From: Salvia splendens
Taxonomy: Eukaryota; Streptophyta; Magnoliopsida; Lamiales; Lamiaceae
DNA: 64,000 nt
Assembly (NCBI RefSeq): GCF_004379255.2
Contig: NC_056033.1
Coordinates: forward strand, 22,684,209 to 22,748,208
Direction of reading: 5' to 3'
Below are positions 1 through 17,000 of the stretch, in pieces. How positions within the stretch are numbered: position 1 is the first letter of the stretch; each line of letters opens with the position of its first letter. The position numbers were made by a program, and so were the translations under genes. The notes under the pieces were generated by a model. It was not told the origin of the DNA, ran no database searches, and saw only the letters and a list, made by a program, of their open reading frames with translations.

Positions 1-68
1 CACACAATGCACACATTTTTCCTATATTAAACAAAAAAAATCACAAAATAGAGATAATATACACAACT

Positions 69-3000
69 GGCACAGTATGCACTCATTGCACATACTACAC
101 AAACTACACACAGCACACAAGGTACACACAATGCTGATGCATATACAAAAATACAAACACTACAAACACCACACAAAATATAAACACACTTCGTATATAC
201 TGTACACACACTACACCAAAAATACGCAGAACAATGTACAAACTACACAAATTATACATAATACATACACTTTACAAAAAAATACATAAAATGCACAAAA
301 TACACACAATACACACTCATACATGAAATATACACAGCACACACATACACAAAGAACACAAACTACAAACTCTACTTATGTTGCACACAATACACAAAAA
401 AATACATACACTGCGCTATGCACGCTCAATAAACAAAATATGTACACTCTATACACAATAATAACACCGCGTTGTATACACACTATTTACAAACTAAACA
501 CATTATACACAATATTAAACACTAAAAAAATAAACATTTAGCTTACTACACATAAAATATCTACTCGATACACAATATAAACACCTCACTATACACACGT
601 TATACAAATATACATACACTACACACATACTAAACACAGTACATGCAAAATCACACACTACAAAAAAAATACACACAGTACGCACATTTTTCTTATACTA
701 AACAATAAAAATCACTAAACATAGATAATATACACACTACAAAATTCACACAATGCACATATTTTTCCTATATTAAACAAAAAAAATCACAAAATATAGA
801 TAATATACACTACTGGCACAGTATGCACTCATTGCACATACTACACAAACTACACACAACACACAAGGTACACACAATGCTGATGCATATACAAAAATAC
901 AAACACTACAAACACCACACAAAATATAAACGCACTCCGTATAGATTGTACACACACTACACCAAAAATACGCAGAACTATGTACAAACTACACAAATTA
1001 TACATAATACATACACTTTACAAAAAAATACATAAAATGCACAAAATACATACAATACACACTCGTACACAAAATATACACAGCACACACATACACAAAG
1101 AACACAAGCTACAAACTCTTCTTATGTTGCACACAATACACAAAAAAATGCATACACTGCGCTACGCACGCTCAATAAACAAAATATGTACACACTATAT
1201 ACAATAATAACACCGCGTTGTACACACACTACTTACATACTAAACACATTATACACAAAATCAAACACTAAAAGAAATACACATTTAGCTTACTACACAT
1301 AAAATATCTACTCTATACACAATATAAAAACCGCACTATACACACGTTATACACAAATACACACAGTGCACACATATTAAACACAGTACATGCAAAATCA
1401 CACACTACAAAAAAAATACGCACATTACGCACATTTTTCCTATACTAAATAATAAAAATCACTAAACATAGATAATATACACACTACAAAATACACACAA
1501 TGCACACATTTTTCCTATATTAAACAAAAAAAATCACAAAATAGAGATAATATACACAACTGGCACAGTATGCACTCATTGCACATACTACACAAACTAC
1601 ACACAGCACACAAGGTACACACAATGCTGATGCATATACAAAAATACAAACACTACAAACACCACACAAAATATAAACACACTTCGTATATACTGTACAC
1701 ACACTACACCAAAAATACGCAGAACAATGTACAAACTACACAAATTATACATAATACATACACTTTACAAAAAAATACATAAAATGCACAAAATACACAC
1801 AATACACACTCATACATGAAATATACACAGCACACACATACACAAAGAACACAAACTACAAACTCTACTTATGTTGCACACAATACACAAAAAAATACAT
1901 ACACTGCGCTATGCACGCTCAATAAACAAAATATGTACACTCTATACACAATAATAACACCGCGTTGTATACACACTATTTACAAACTAAACACATTATA
2001 CACAATATTAAACACTAAAAAAATAAACATTTAGCTTACTACACATAAAATATCTACTCGATACACAATATAAACACCTCACTATACACACGTTATACAA
2101 ATATACATACACTACACACATACTAAACACAGTACATGCAAAATCACACACTACAAAAAAAATACACACAGTACGCACATTTTTCTTATACTAAACAATA
2201 AAAATCACTAAACATAGATAATATACACACTACAAAATTCACACAATGCACATATTTTTCCTATATTAAACAAAAAAAATCACAAAATATAGATAATATA
2301 CACTACTGGCACAGTATGCACTCATTGCACATACTACACAAACTACACACAACACACAAGGTACACACAATGCTGATGCATATACAAAAATACAAACACT
2401 ACAAACACCACACAAAATATAAACGCACTCCGTATAGATTGTACACACACTACACCAAAAATACGCAGAACTATGTACAAACTACACAAATTATACATAA
2501 TACATACACTTTACAAAAAAATACATAAAATGCACAAAATACATACAATACACACTCGTACACAAAATATACACAGCACACACATACACAAAGAACACAA
2601 GCTACAAACTCTTCTTATGTTGCACACAATACACAAAAAAATGCATACACTGCGCTACGCACGCTCAATAAACAAAATATGTACACACTATATACAATAA
2701 TAACACCGCGTTGTACACACACTACTTACATACTAAACACATTATACACAAAATCAAACACTAAAAGAAATACACATTTAGCTTACTACACATAAAATAT
2801 CTACTCTATACACAATATAAAAACCGCACTATACACACGTTATACACAAATACACACAGTGCACACATATTAAACACAGTACATGCAAAATCACACACTA
2901 CAAAAAAAATACGCACATTACGCACATTTTTCCTATACTAAATAATAAAAATCACTAAACATAGATAATATACACACTACAAAATACACACAATGCACAC

Positions 3001-4550
3001 ATTTTTCCTATATTAAACAAAAAAAATCACAAAATAGAGATAATATACACAACTGGCACAGTATGCACTCATTGCACATACTACACAAACTACACACAGC
3101 ACACAAGGTACACACAATGCTGATGCATATACAAAAATACAAACACTACAAACACCACACAAAATATAAACACACTTCGTATATACTGTACACACACTAC
3201 ACCAAAAATACGCAGAACAATGTACAAACTACACAAATTATACATAATACATACACTTTACAAAAAAATACATAAAATGCACAAAATACACACAATACAC
3301 ACTCATACATGAAATATACACAGCACACACATACACAAAGAACACAAACTACAAACTCTACTTATGTTGCACACAATACACAAAAAAATACATACACTGC
3401 GCTATGCACGCTCAATAAACAAAATATGTACACTCTATACACAATAATAACACCGCGTTGTATACACACTATTTACAAACTAAACACATTATACACAATA
3501 TTAAACACTAAAAAAATAAACATTTAGCTTACTACACATAAAATATCTACTCGATACACAATATAAACACCTCACTATACACACGTTATACAAATATACA
3601 TACACTACACACATACTAAACACAGTACATGCAAAATCACACACTACAAAAAAAATACACACAGTACGCACATTTTTCTTATACTAAACAATAAAAATCA
3701 CTAAACATAGATAATATACACACTACAAAATTCACACAATGCACATATTTTTCCTATATTAAACAAAAAAAATCACAAAATATAGATAATATACACTACT
3801 GGCACAGTATGCACTCATTGCACATACTACACAAACTACACACAACACACAAGGTACACACAATGCTGATGCATATACAAAAATACAAACACTACAAACA
3901 CCACACAAAATATAAACGCACTCCGTATAGATTGTACACACACTACACCAAAAATACGCAGAACTATGTACAAACTACACAAATTATACATAATACATAC
4001 ACTTTACAAAAAAATACATAAAATGCACAAAATACATACAATACACACTCGTACACAAAATATACACAGCACACACATACACAAAGAACACAAGCTACAA
4101 ACTCTTCTTATGTTGCACACAATACACAAAAAAATGCATACACTGCGCTACGCACGCTCAATAAACAAAATATGTACACACTATACACAATAATAACACC
4201 GCGTTGTACACTACACACTTACATACTAAACACATTATACACAAAATCAAACACTAAAGAAATACACATTTAGCTTACTTACACATAAATATCTTCTCTA
4301 TACACAATATAAAAACCGCACTATAACACACGGTTATAACAAATAACACACAGCTGCACACAGATTAAACACAGTACATGTAAAAATCACACACTACAAA
4401 AAAAATACCACATTAGCGCACATTTTTCCTATACTAAATAATAAAATCACTAAACTAGATAATAGTTACACACTACAAAATACACACAATGCACACATTT
4501 TTCCTAATTAAACAAAAAAAATCACAAAATAGAGATAATTATACACTACT
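69..4550. repeat. Satellite block 1: three AB dimers (~1493-bp HOR)
   Basis: Units at 69, 1562 and 3055 (type A) and 815, 2308 and 3801 (type B) alternate strictly. Type A carries ATAGAGATAATATACACAAC before the landmark, a CACAG variant, CACTTCGTATATACTG and GCAGAACAATG. Type B carries ATATAGATAATATACACTAC, CACTCCGTATAGATTG and GCAGAACTATG. Same-type units 1493 bp apart are nearly identical, whereas A and B differ from each other at many sites. That is the signature of a dimeric higher-order repeat. The last B unit decays after about 4190 (separate entry). Confidence 0.93.
1428..1559. repeat. Internal ~57-bp direct duplication inside each monomer
   Basis: Within every full monomer a CACATTTTTCC...GATAATATACAC segment occurs twice with a 75-bp offset; in this unit the copies are at 1428-1484 and 1503-1559. 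The two copies differ by substitutions and small indels shared by all monomers, so the duplication predates amplification of the 746-bp unit. This is the clearest sign that the monomer was built from shorter repeats. Confidence 0.85.
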
Positions 4551-4560
4551 GGCACAGTAT
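4190..4560. repeat. Indel-rich satellite patch
   Basis: Compared with the matching stretch of neighbouring B-to-A junctions (for example 2695-3060), this patch carries many one- and two-base insertions and deletions. Examples are TACACTACACAC for TACACACACTAC, CTTACTTACACATAAAT, CACGGTTATAACAAATAACAC, CAGCTGCACAC and AATAGTTACACAC. Surrounding monomers are almost indel-free. This could be a genuinely decayed monomer, but such a dense, sharply bounded cluster next to a truncated unit is also what an uncorrected long-read patch or collapsed assembly junction looks like. Confidence 0.8.
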
Positions 4561-5074
4561 GCACTCATTGCACATACTACACAAACTACACACAGCACAC
4601 AAGGTACACACAATGCTGATGCATATACAAAAAAATACAACACTACAAACACCACACAAAATATAAACACACTTCGTATATACTGTACACACACTACACC
4701 AAAAATACGCAGAACAATGTACAAACTACACAAATTATACATAATACATACACTTTACAAAAAAATACATAAAATGCACAAAATACACACAATACACACT
4801 CATACATGAAATATACACAGCACACACATACACAAAGAACACAAAAAACCGCACTATACACACGTTATACACAAATACACACAGTGCACACATATTAAAC
4901 ACAGTACATGCAAAATCACACTACAAAAAAAATACGCACATTACGCACATTTTTCCTATACTAAATAATAAAAATCACTAAACATAGATAATATACACTA
5001 CAAAATACACACAATGCACACATTTTTCCTATATTAAACAAAAAAATCACAAAATAGAGATAATATACACTACT
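4551..5074. repeat. Truncated type-A satellite monomer (~524 bp)
   Basis: The unit runs normally as type A until AAGAACACAAA near 4845, then jumps straight to AACCGCACTATACACACG, which normally lies about 223 bp further on. The join falls in a short A run, so a few bases of microhomology could have mediated it. It breaks the dimer phase: the next unit (5075) is again type A, so two A units are adjacent. Confidence 0.9.
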
Positions 5075-8000
5075 GGCACAGTATGCACTCATTGCACATA
5101 CTACACAAACTACACACAGCACACAAGGTACACACAATGCTGATGCATATACAAAAATACAAACACTACAAACACCACACAAAATATAAACACACTTCGT
5201 ATATACTGTACACACACTACACCAAAAATACGCAGAACAATGTACAAACTACACAAATTATACATAATACATACACTTTACAAAAAAATACATAAAATGC
5301 ACAAAATACACACAATACACACTCATACATGAAATATACACAGCACACACATACACAAAGAACACAAACTACAAACTCTACTTATGTTGCACACAATACA
5401 CAAAAAAATACATACACTGCGCTATGCACGCTCAATAAACAAAATATGTACACTCTATACACAATAATAACACCGCGTTGTATACACACTATTTACAAAC
5501 TAAACACATTATACACAATATTAAACACTAAAAAAATAAACATTTAGCTTACTACACATAAAATATCTACTCGATACACAATATAAACACCTCACTATAC
5601 ACACGTTATACAAATATACATACACTACACACATACTAAACACAGTACATGCAAAATCACACACTACAAAAAAAATACACACAGTACGCACATTTTTCTT
5701 ATACTAAACAATAAAAATCACTAAACATAGATAATATACACACTACAAAATTCACACAATGCACATATTTTTCCTATATTAAACAAAAAAAATCACAAAT
5801 ATAGATAATATACACTACTGGCACAGTATGCACTCATTGCACATACTACACAAACTACACACAACACACAAGGTACACACAATGCTGATGCATATACAAA
5901 AATACAAACACTACAAACACCACACAAAATATAAACGCACTCCGTATAGATTGTACACACACTACACCAAAAATACGCAGAACTATGTACAAACTACACA
6001 AATTATACATAATACATACACTTTACAAAAAAATACATAAAATGCACAAAATACATACAATACACACTCGTACACAAAATATACACAGCACACACATACA
6101 CAAAGAACACAAGCTACAAACTCTTCTTATGTTGCACACAATACACAAAAAAATGCATACACTGCGCTACGCACGCTCAATAAACAAAATATGTACACAC
6201 TATATACAATAATAACACCGCGTTGTACACACACTACTTACATACTAAACACATTATACACAAAATCAAACACTAAAAGAAATACACATTTAGCTTACTA
6301 CACATAAAATATCTACTCTATACACAATATAAAAACCGCACTATACACACGTTATACACAAATACACACAGTGCACACATATTAAACACAGTACATGCAA
6401 AATCACACACTACAAAAAAAATACGCACATTACGCACATTTTTCCTATACTAAATAATAAAAATCACTAAACATAGATAATATACACACTACAAAATACA
6501 CACAATGCACACATTTTTCCTATATTAAACAAAAAAAATCACAAAATAGAGATAATATACACAACTGGCACAGTATGCACTCATTGCACATACTACACAA
6601 ACTACACACAGCACACAAGGTACACACAATGCTGATGCATATACAAAAATACAAACACTACAAACACCACACAAAATATAAACACACTTCGTATATACTG
6701 TACACACACTACACCAAAAATACGCAGAACAATGTACAAACTACACAAATTATACATAATACATACACTTTACAAAAAAATACATAAAATGCACAAAATA
6801 CACACAATACACACTCATACATGAAATATACACAGCACACACATACACAAAGAACACAAACTACAAACTCTACTTATGTTGCACACAATACACAAAAAAA
6901 TACATACACTGCGCTATGCACGCTCAATAAACAAAATATGTACACTCTATACACAATAATAACACCGCGTTGTATACACACTATTTACAAACTAAACACA
7001 TTATACACAATATTAAACACTAAAAAAATAAACATTTAGCTTACTACACATAAAATATCTACTCGATACACAATATAAACACCTCACTATACACACGTTA
7101 TACAAATATACATACACTACACACATACTAAACACAGTACATGCAAAATCACACACTACAAAAAAAATACACACAGTACGCACATTTTTCTTATACTAAA
7201 CAATAAAATCACTAAACATAGATAATATACACACTACAAAATTCACACAATGCACATATTTTTCCTATATTAAACAAAAAAAATCACAAAATATAGATAA
7301 TATACACTACTGGCACAGTATGCACTCATTGCACATACTACACAAACTACACACAACACACAAGGTACACACAATGCTGATGCATATACAAAAATACAAA
7401 CACTACAAACACCACACAAAATATAAACGCACTCCGTATAGATTGTACACACACTACACCAGAAATACGCAGAACTATGTACAAACTACACAAATTATAC
7501 ATAATACATACACTTTACAAAAAAATACATAAAATGCACAAAATACACGCAGTACACACTCGTACACAAAATATACACAGCACACACATACACAAAGAAC
7601 ACAAGCTACAAACTCTTCTTATGTTGCACACAATACACAAAAAAATGCATACACTGCGCTACGCACGCTCAATAAACAAAATATGTACACACTATACACA
7701 ATAATAACACCGCGTTGTACGCACACTAATTACATACTAAACACATTATACACAAAATCAAACACTAAAAGAAATACACATTTAGCTTATTACACATAAA
7801 ATATCTACTCTATACACAATATAAAAACCGCACTATACACACGTTATACACAAATACACACAGTGCACACATATTAAACACAGTACATGCAAAATCACAC
7901 ACTACAAAAAAAATACGCACATTACGCACATTTTTCCTATACTAAATAATAAAAATCACTAAACATAGATAATATACACACTACAAAATACACACAATGC

Positions 8001-9551
8001 ACACATTTTTCCTATATTAAACAAAAAAAATCACAAAATAGAGATAATATACACAACTGGCACAGTATGCACTCATTGCACATACTACACAAACTACACA
8101 CAGCACACAAGGTACACACAATGCTGATGCATATACAAAAATACAAACACTACAAACACCACACAAAATATAAACACACTTCGTATATACTGTACACACA
8201 CTACACCAAAAATACGCAGAACAATGTACAAACTACACAAATTATACATAATACATACACTTTACAAAAAAATACATAAAATGCACAAAATACACACAAT
8301 ACACACTCATACATGAAATATACACAGCACACACATACACAAAGAACACAAACTACAAACTCTACTTATGTTGCACACAATACGACAAAAAAATACATAC
8401 ACTGCGCTATGCACGCTCAATAAACAAAATATGTACACTCTATACACAATAATAACACCGCGTTGTATACACACTATTTACAAACTAAACACATTATACA
8501 CAATATTAAACACTAAAAAAATAAACATTTAGCTTACTACACATAAAATATCTACTCGATACACAATATAAACACCTCACTATACACACGTTATACAAAT
8601 ATACATACACTACACACATACTAAACACAGTACATGCAAAATCACACACTACAAAAAAAATACACACAGTACGCACATTTTTCTTATACTAAACAATAAA
8701 AATCACTAAACATAGATAATATACACACTACAAAATTCACACAATGCACATATTTTTCCTATATTAAACAAAAAAAATCACAAAATATAGATAATATACA
8801 CTACTGGCACAGTATGCACTCATTGCACATACTACACAAACTACACACAACACACAAGGTACACACAATGCTGATGCATATACAAAAATACAAACACTAC
8901 AAACACCACACAAAATATAAACGCACTCCGTATAGATTGTACACACACTACACCAAAAATACGCAGAACTATGTACAAACTACACAAATTATACATAATA
9001 CATACACTTTACAAAAAAATACATAAAATGCACAAAATACATACAATACACACTCGTACACAAAATATACACAGCACACACATACACAAAGAACACAAGC
9101 TACAAACTCTTCTTATGTTGCACACAATACACAAAAAAATGCATACACTGCGCTACGCACGCTCAATAAACAAAATATGTACACACTATACACAATAATA
9201 ACACCGCGTTGTACGCACACTAATTACAAACTAAACACATTATACACAAAATCAAACACTAAAAAAAATACACATTTAGCTTACTACACATAAAATATCT
9301 ACTTTATACACAATATAAAAACCGCACTATACACACGTTATACACAAATACACACAGTGCACACATATTAAACACAGTACATGCAAAATCACACACTACA
9401 AAAAAATACACACATTGCGCACATTTTTCCTATACTAAACAATAAAAATCACTAAACATAGATAATATACACACTACAAAATACACACAATGCACACATT
9501 TTTCCTATATTAAACAAAAAAAATCACAAAATAGAGATAATATACACAACT
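5075..9551. repeat. Satellite block 2: three AB dimers with B/C chimeras
   Basis: Units at 5075, 6567 and 8059 are type A; 5820, 7312 and 8806 are type B by their 5' halves. The 3' half of unit 7312 switches to type-C variants: ACACGCAGTACACACTCG near 7547 and TTGTACGCACACTAATTAC near 7716. Unit 8806 likewise ends with TTGTACGCACACTAATTAC and ACACATTGCGCACAT. These are patchwork B/C monomers, best explained by gene conversion or unequal exchange. Confidence 0.88.
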
Positions 9552-12500
9552 GGCACAGTATGCACTCATTGCACATACTACACAAACTACACACAGCACA
9601 CAAGGTACACACAATGCTGATGCATATACAAAAATACAAACACTACAAACACCACACAAAATATAAACACACTTCGTATATACTGTACACACACTACACC
9701 AAAAATACGCAGAACAATGTACAAACTACACAAATTATACATAATACATACACTTTACAAAAAAATACATAAAATGCACAAAATACACACAATACACACT
9801 CATACATGAAATATACACAACACACACATACACAAAGAACACAAACTACAAACTCTACTTATGTTGCACACAATAGACAAAAAAAATACATACACTACTG
9901 CGCTATGCACGCTCAATAAACAAAATACGTACACTCTATACACAATAATAACACCGCGTTGTATACACACTATTTACAAACTAAACACATTATACACAAT
10001 ATTAAACACTAAAAAAATAAACATTTAGCTTACTACACATAAAATATCTACTCGATACACAATATAAACACCTCACTATACACACGTTATACAAATATAC
10101 ATACACTACACACATACTAAACACAGTACATGCAAAATCACACACTACAAAAAAAATGCACACAGTACGCACATTTTTCTTATACTAAATAATAAAAATC
10201 ACTAAACATAGATAATATACACACTACAAAATACACACAATGCACACATTTTTCCTATATTAAACAAAAAAAATCACAAAATAGAGATAATATACACTAC
10301 TGGCACAGTATGCACTCATTGCACATACTACACAAACTACACACAGCACACAAGGTACACACAATGCTGATGCATATACAAAAATACAAACACTACAAAC
10401 ACCACACAAAATATAAACGCACTCCGTATAGATTGTACACACACTACACCAAAAATACGCAGAACTATGTACAAACTACACAAATTATACATAATACATA
10501 CACTTTACAAAAAATACATAAAATGCACAAAATACATACAATACACACTCGTACACAAAATATACACAGCACACACATACACAAAGAACACAAGCTACAA
10601 ACTCTTCTTATGTTGCACACAATACACAAAAAAATGCATACACTGCGCTACGCACGCTCAATAAACAAAATATGTACACACTATACACAATAATAACACC
10701 GCGTTGTACACACACTACTTACATACTAAACACATTATACACAAAATCAAACACTAAAAGAAATACACATTTAGCTTATTACACATAAAATATCTTCTCT
10801 ACACACAATATAAAAACCGCACTATACACACGTTATACACAAATACACACACTGCACACATACTAAACACAGTACATGTAAAACCACACACTACAAAAAA
10901 ATACACACATTGCGCACATTTTTCCTATACTAAACAAAAAAATCACTAAACATAGATAATGTACACACTACAAAATACACACAATGCACACATTTTTCCT
11001 ATATTAAACAAAAAAATCACAAAATATAGATAATATACACTACTGGCACAGTGTGCACTCATTGCACATATTACACAAACTACACACAGCACACAAGGTA
11101 CACACAATGCTGACGCATATACAAAAATATAAACACTACAAACACAACACAAAATATAAACACACTTCGTATAGACTGTACACACACTACACCAAAAATA
11201 AGCAGAACAATGTACAAACTACACAAATTATACATAATACATACACTTTACAAAAAAATACATAAAATGCACAAAATACACGCAGTACACACTCGTACAC
11301 AAAATATACACAACACACACATACACAAAGAACACAAGCTACAAACTCTTCTTATGTTGCACACAATACACAAAAAAATACATACACTGCGCTACGCACG
11401 CTCAATAAACAAAATATGTACACACTATACACAATAATAACACCGCGTTGTACGCACACTAATTACAAACTAAACACATTATACACAAAATCAAACACTA
11501 AAAAAAATACACATTTAGCTTACTACACATAAAATATCTACTTTATACACAATATAAAAACCGCGCTATACACACGTTATACACAAATACACACAGTGCA
11601 CACATATTAAACACAGTACATGCAAAATCACACACTACAAAAAAAATACGCACATTACGCACATTTTTCCTATACTAAATAATAAAAATCACTAAACATA
11701 GATAATATACACACTACAAAATACACACAATGCACACATTTTTCCTATATTAAACAAAAAAAATCACAAAATAGAGATAATATACACAACTGGCACAGTA
11801 TGCACTCATTGCACATACTACACAAACTACACACAGCACACAAGGTACACACAATGCTGATGCATATACAAAAATACAAACACTACAAACACCACACAAA
11901 ATATAAACACACTTCGTATATACTGTACACACACTACACCAAAAATACGCAGAACAATGTACAAACTACACAAATTATACATAATACATACACTTTACAA
12001 AAAAATACATAAAATGCACAAAATACACACAATACACACTCATACATGAAATATACACAGCACACACATACACAAAGAACACAAACTACAAACTCTACTT
12101 AAGTTGCACACAATAGACAAAAAAAATACATACACTGCGCTATGCACGCTCAATAAACAAAATATGTACACTCTATACACAATAATAACACCGCGTTGTA
12201 TACACACTATTTACAAACTAAACACATTATACACAATATTAAACACTAAAAAAATAAACATTTAGCTTACTACACATAAAATATCTACTCGATACACAAT
12301 ATAAACACCTCACTATACACACGTTATACAAATATACATACACTACACACATACTAAACACAGTACATGCAAAATCACACACTACAAAAAAAATGCACAC
12401 AGTACGCACATTTTTCTTATACTAAACAATAAAAATCACTAAACATAGATAATATACACACTACAAAATTCACACAATGCACATATTTTTCCTATATTAA

Positions 12501-14028
12501 ACAAAAAAATCACAATATATAGATAATATACACTACTGGCACAGTATGCACTCATTGCACATACTACACAAACTACACACAACACACAAGGTACACACAA
12601 TGCTGATGCATATACAAAAATACAAACACTACAAACACCACACAAAATATAAACGCACTCCGTATAGATTGTACACACACTACACCAAAAATACGCAGAA
12701 CTATGTACAAACTACACAAATTATACATAATACATACACTTTACAAAAAAATACATAAAATGCACAAAATACATACAATACACACTCGTACACAAAATAT
12801 ACACAGCACACACATACACAAAGAACACAAGCTACAAACTCTTCTTATGTTGCACACAATACATAAAAAAATGCATACACTGCGCTACGCACGCTCAATA
12901 AACAAAATATGTACACACTATACACAATAATAACACCGCGTTGTACACACACTACTTACATACTAAACACATTATACACAAAATCAAACACTAAAAGAAA
13001 TACACATTTAGCTTATTACACATAAAATATCTTCTCTATACACAATATAAAAACCGCACTATACACACGTTATACACAAATACACACACTGCACACATAC
13101 TAAACACAGTACATGTAAAACCACACACTACAAAAAAATACACACATTGCGCACATTTTTCCTATACTAAACAAAAAAATCACTAAACATAGATAATGTA
13201 CACACTACAAAATACACACAATGCACACATTTTTCCTATATTAAACAAAAAAATCACAAAATATAGATAATATACACTACTGGCACTGTGTGCACTCATT
13301 GCACATATTACACAAACTACACACAGCACACAAGGTACACACAATGCTGATGCATATACAAAAATATAAACACTACAAACACAACACAAAATATAAACAC
13401 ACTTCGTATATACTGTACACACACTACACCAAAAATAAGCAGAACAATGTACAAACTACACAAATTATACATAATACATACACTTTACAAAAAAATACAT
13501 AAAATGCACAAAATACACGCAGTACACACTCGTACACAAAATATACACAACACACACATACACAAAGAACACAAGCTACAAACTCTTCTTATGTTGCACA
13601 CAATACACAAAAAAATACATACACTGCGCTACACACGCTCAATAAACAAAATATGTACACACTATACACAATAATAACACCGCGTTGTACGCACACTAAT
13701 TACATACTAAACACATTATACACAAAATCAAACACTAAAAAAAATACACATTTAGCTTACTACACATAAAATATCTACTCTATACACAATATAAAAACCG
13801 CACTATACACACGTTATACACAAATACACACAGTGCACACATATTAAACACAGTACATGCAAAATCACACACTACAAAAAAAATACGCACATTACGCACA
13901 TTTTTCCTATACTAAATAATAAAAATCACTAAACATAGATAATATACACACTACAAAATACACACAATGCACACATTTTTCCTATATTAAACAAAAAAAA
14001 TCACAAAATAGAGATAATATACACAACT
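9552..14028. repeat. Satellite block 3: two ABC trimers (~2237-bp HOR)
   Basis: Units run A (9552), B (10302), C (11045), A (11792), B (12538), C (13282). Type C is marked by CAGTGTGCACTC or CTGTGTGCACTC at the landmark, CACATATTACAC, AAAATATAAACAC, AAAATAAGCAGAACAATG, ACACGCAGTACAC and the AACACACACATAC variant. The two C units are 2237 bp apart, three monomers, so the higher-order period here is a trimer. Unit 10302 begins with A-like variants and changes to B-like ones. Confidence 0.88.
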
Positions 14029-17000
14029 GGCACAGTATGCACTCATTGCACATACTACACAAACTACACACAGCACACAAGGTACACACAATGCTGATGC
14101 ATATACAAAAATACAAACACTACAAACACCACAAAAAATATAAACACACTTCGTATATACTGTACACACACTACACCAAAAATACGCAGAACAATGTACA
14201 AACTACACAAATTATACATAATACATACACTTTACAAAAAAATACATAAAATGCACAAAATACACACAATACACACTCATACATGAAATATACACAGCAC
14301 ACACATACACAAAGAACACAAACTACAAACTCTACTTATGTTGCACACAATAGACAAAAAAAATACATACACTGCGCTATGCACGCTCAATAAACAAAAT
14401 ATGTACACTCTATACACAATAATAACACCGCGTTGTATACACACTATTTACAAACTAAACACATTATACACAATATTAAACACTAAAAAAATAAACATTT
14501 AGCTTACTACACATAAAATATCTACTCGATACACAATATAAACACCTCACTATACACACGTTATACAAATATACATACACTACACACATACTAAACACAG
14601 TACATGCAAAATCACACACTACAAAAAAATACACACAGTACGCACATTTTTTTTATACTAAACAATAAAAATCACCAAACATAGATAATATACACACTAC
14701 AAAATTCACACAATGCACACATTTTTCCTATATTAAACAAAAAAATCACAAAATATAGATAATATACACTACTGGCACAGTATGCACTCATTGCACATAC
14801 TACACAAACTACACACAACACACAAGGTACACACAATGCTATGCATATACAAAAATACAAACACTACAAACACCACACAAAATATAAACGCACTCCGTAT
14901 AGATTGTACACACACTACACCAAAAATACGCAGAACTATGTACAAACTACACAAATTATACATAATACATACACTTTACAAAAAAATACATAAAATGCAC
15001 AAAATACACACAATACACACTCGTACACAAAATATACACAGCACACACATACACAAAGAACACAAGCTACAAACTCTTCTTATGTTGCACACAATACACA
15101 AAAAAATGCATACACTGCGCTACGCACGCTCAATAAACAAAATATGTACACACTATACACAATAATAACACCGCGTTGTACACACACTACTTACAAACTA
15201 AACACATTATACACAAAATCAAACACTAAAAGAAATACACATTTAGCTTACTACACATAAAATATCTACTCTATACACAATATAAAAAACGCACTATACA
15301 CACGTTATACACAAATACACACAGTGCACACATATTAAACACAGTACATGCAAAATCACACACTACAAAAAAAATACGCACATTACGCACATTTTTCCTA
15401 TACTAAATAATAAAAATCACTAAACATAGATAATATACACACTACAAAATACACACAATGCACACATTTTTCCTATATTAAACAAAAAAAATCACAAAAT
15501 AGAGATAATATACACAACTGGCACAGTATGCACTCATTGCACATACTACACAAACTACACACAGCACACAAGGTACACACAATGTTGATGCATATACAAA
15601 AATACAAACACTACAAACACCACACAAAATATAAACACATTTCGTATATACTGTACACACACTACACCAAAAATACGCAGAACAATGTACAAACTACACA
15701 AATTATACATAATACATACACTTTACAAAAAAATACATAAAATGCACAAAATACACACAATACACACTCATACATGAAATATACACAGCACACACATACA
15801 CAAAGAACACAAACTACAAACTCTACTTATGTTGCACACAATAGACAAAAAAAATACATACACTGCGCTATGCACGCTCAATAAACAAAATATGTACACT
15901 CTATACACAATAATAACACCGCATTGTATACACACTATTTACAAACTAAACACATTATACACAATATTAAACACTAAAAAAATAAACATTTAGCTTACTA
16001 TACATAAAATATCTACTCGATACACAATATAAACACCTCACTATACACACGTTATACAAATATACATACACTACACACATACTAAACACAGTACATGCAA
16101 AATCACACACTACAAAAAAAATGCACACAGTACGCACATTTTTCTTATACTAAACAATAAAAATCACTAAACATAGATAATATACACACTACAAAATTCA
16201 CACAATGCACACATTTTTCCTATATTAAACAAAAAAATCACAAAATATAGATAATATACACTACTGGCACAGTATGCACTCATTGCACATACTACACAAA
16301 CTACACACAACACACAAGGTATACACAATGCAATGCATATACAAAAATACAAACACTACAAACACCACACAAAATATAAACGCACTCCGTATAGATTGTA
16401 CACACACTACACCAAAAATACGCAGAACTATGTACAAACTACACAAATTATACATAATACATACACTTTACAAAAAAATACATAAAATGCACAAAATACA
16501 CACAATACACACTCGTACACAAAATATACACAGCACACACATACACAAAGAACACAAGCTACAAACTCTTCTTATGTTGCACACAATACACAAAAAATGC
16601 ATACACTGCGCTACGCACGCTCAATAAACAAAATATGTACACACTATACACAATAATAACACCGCGTTGTACACACACTACTTACATACTAAACACATTA
16701 TACACAAAATCAAACACTAAAAGAAATACACATTTAGCTTACTACACATAAAATATCTACTCTATACACAATATAAAAACCGCACTATACACACGTTATA
16801 CACAAATACACACAGTGCACACATATTAAACACAGTACATGCAAAATCACACACTACAAAAAAAATACGCACATTACGCACATTTTTCCTATACTAAATA
16901 ATAAAAATCACTAAACATAGATAATATACACACTACAAAATACACACAATGCACACATTTTTCCTATATTAAACAAAAAAAATCACAAAATAGAGATAAT

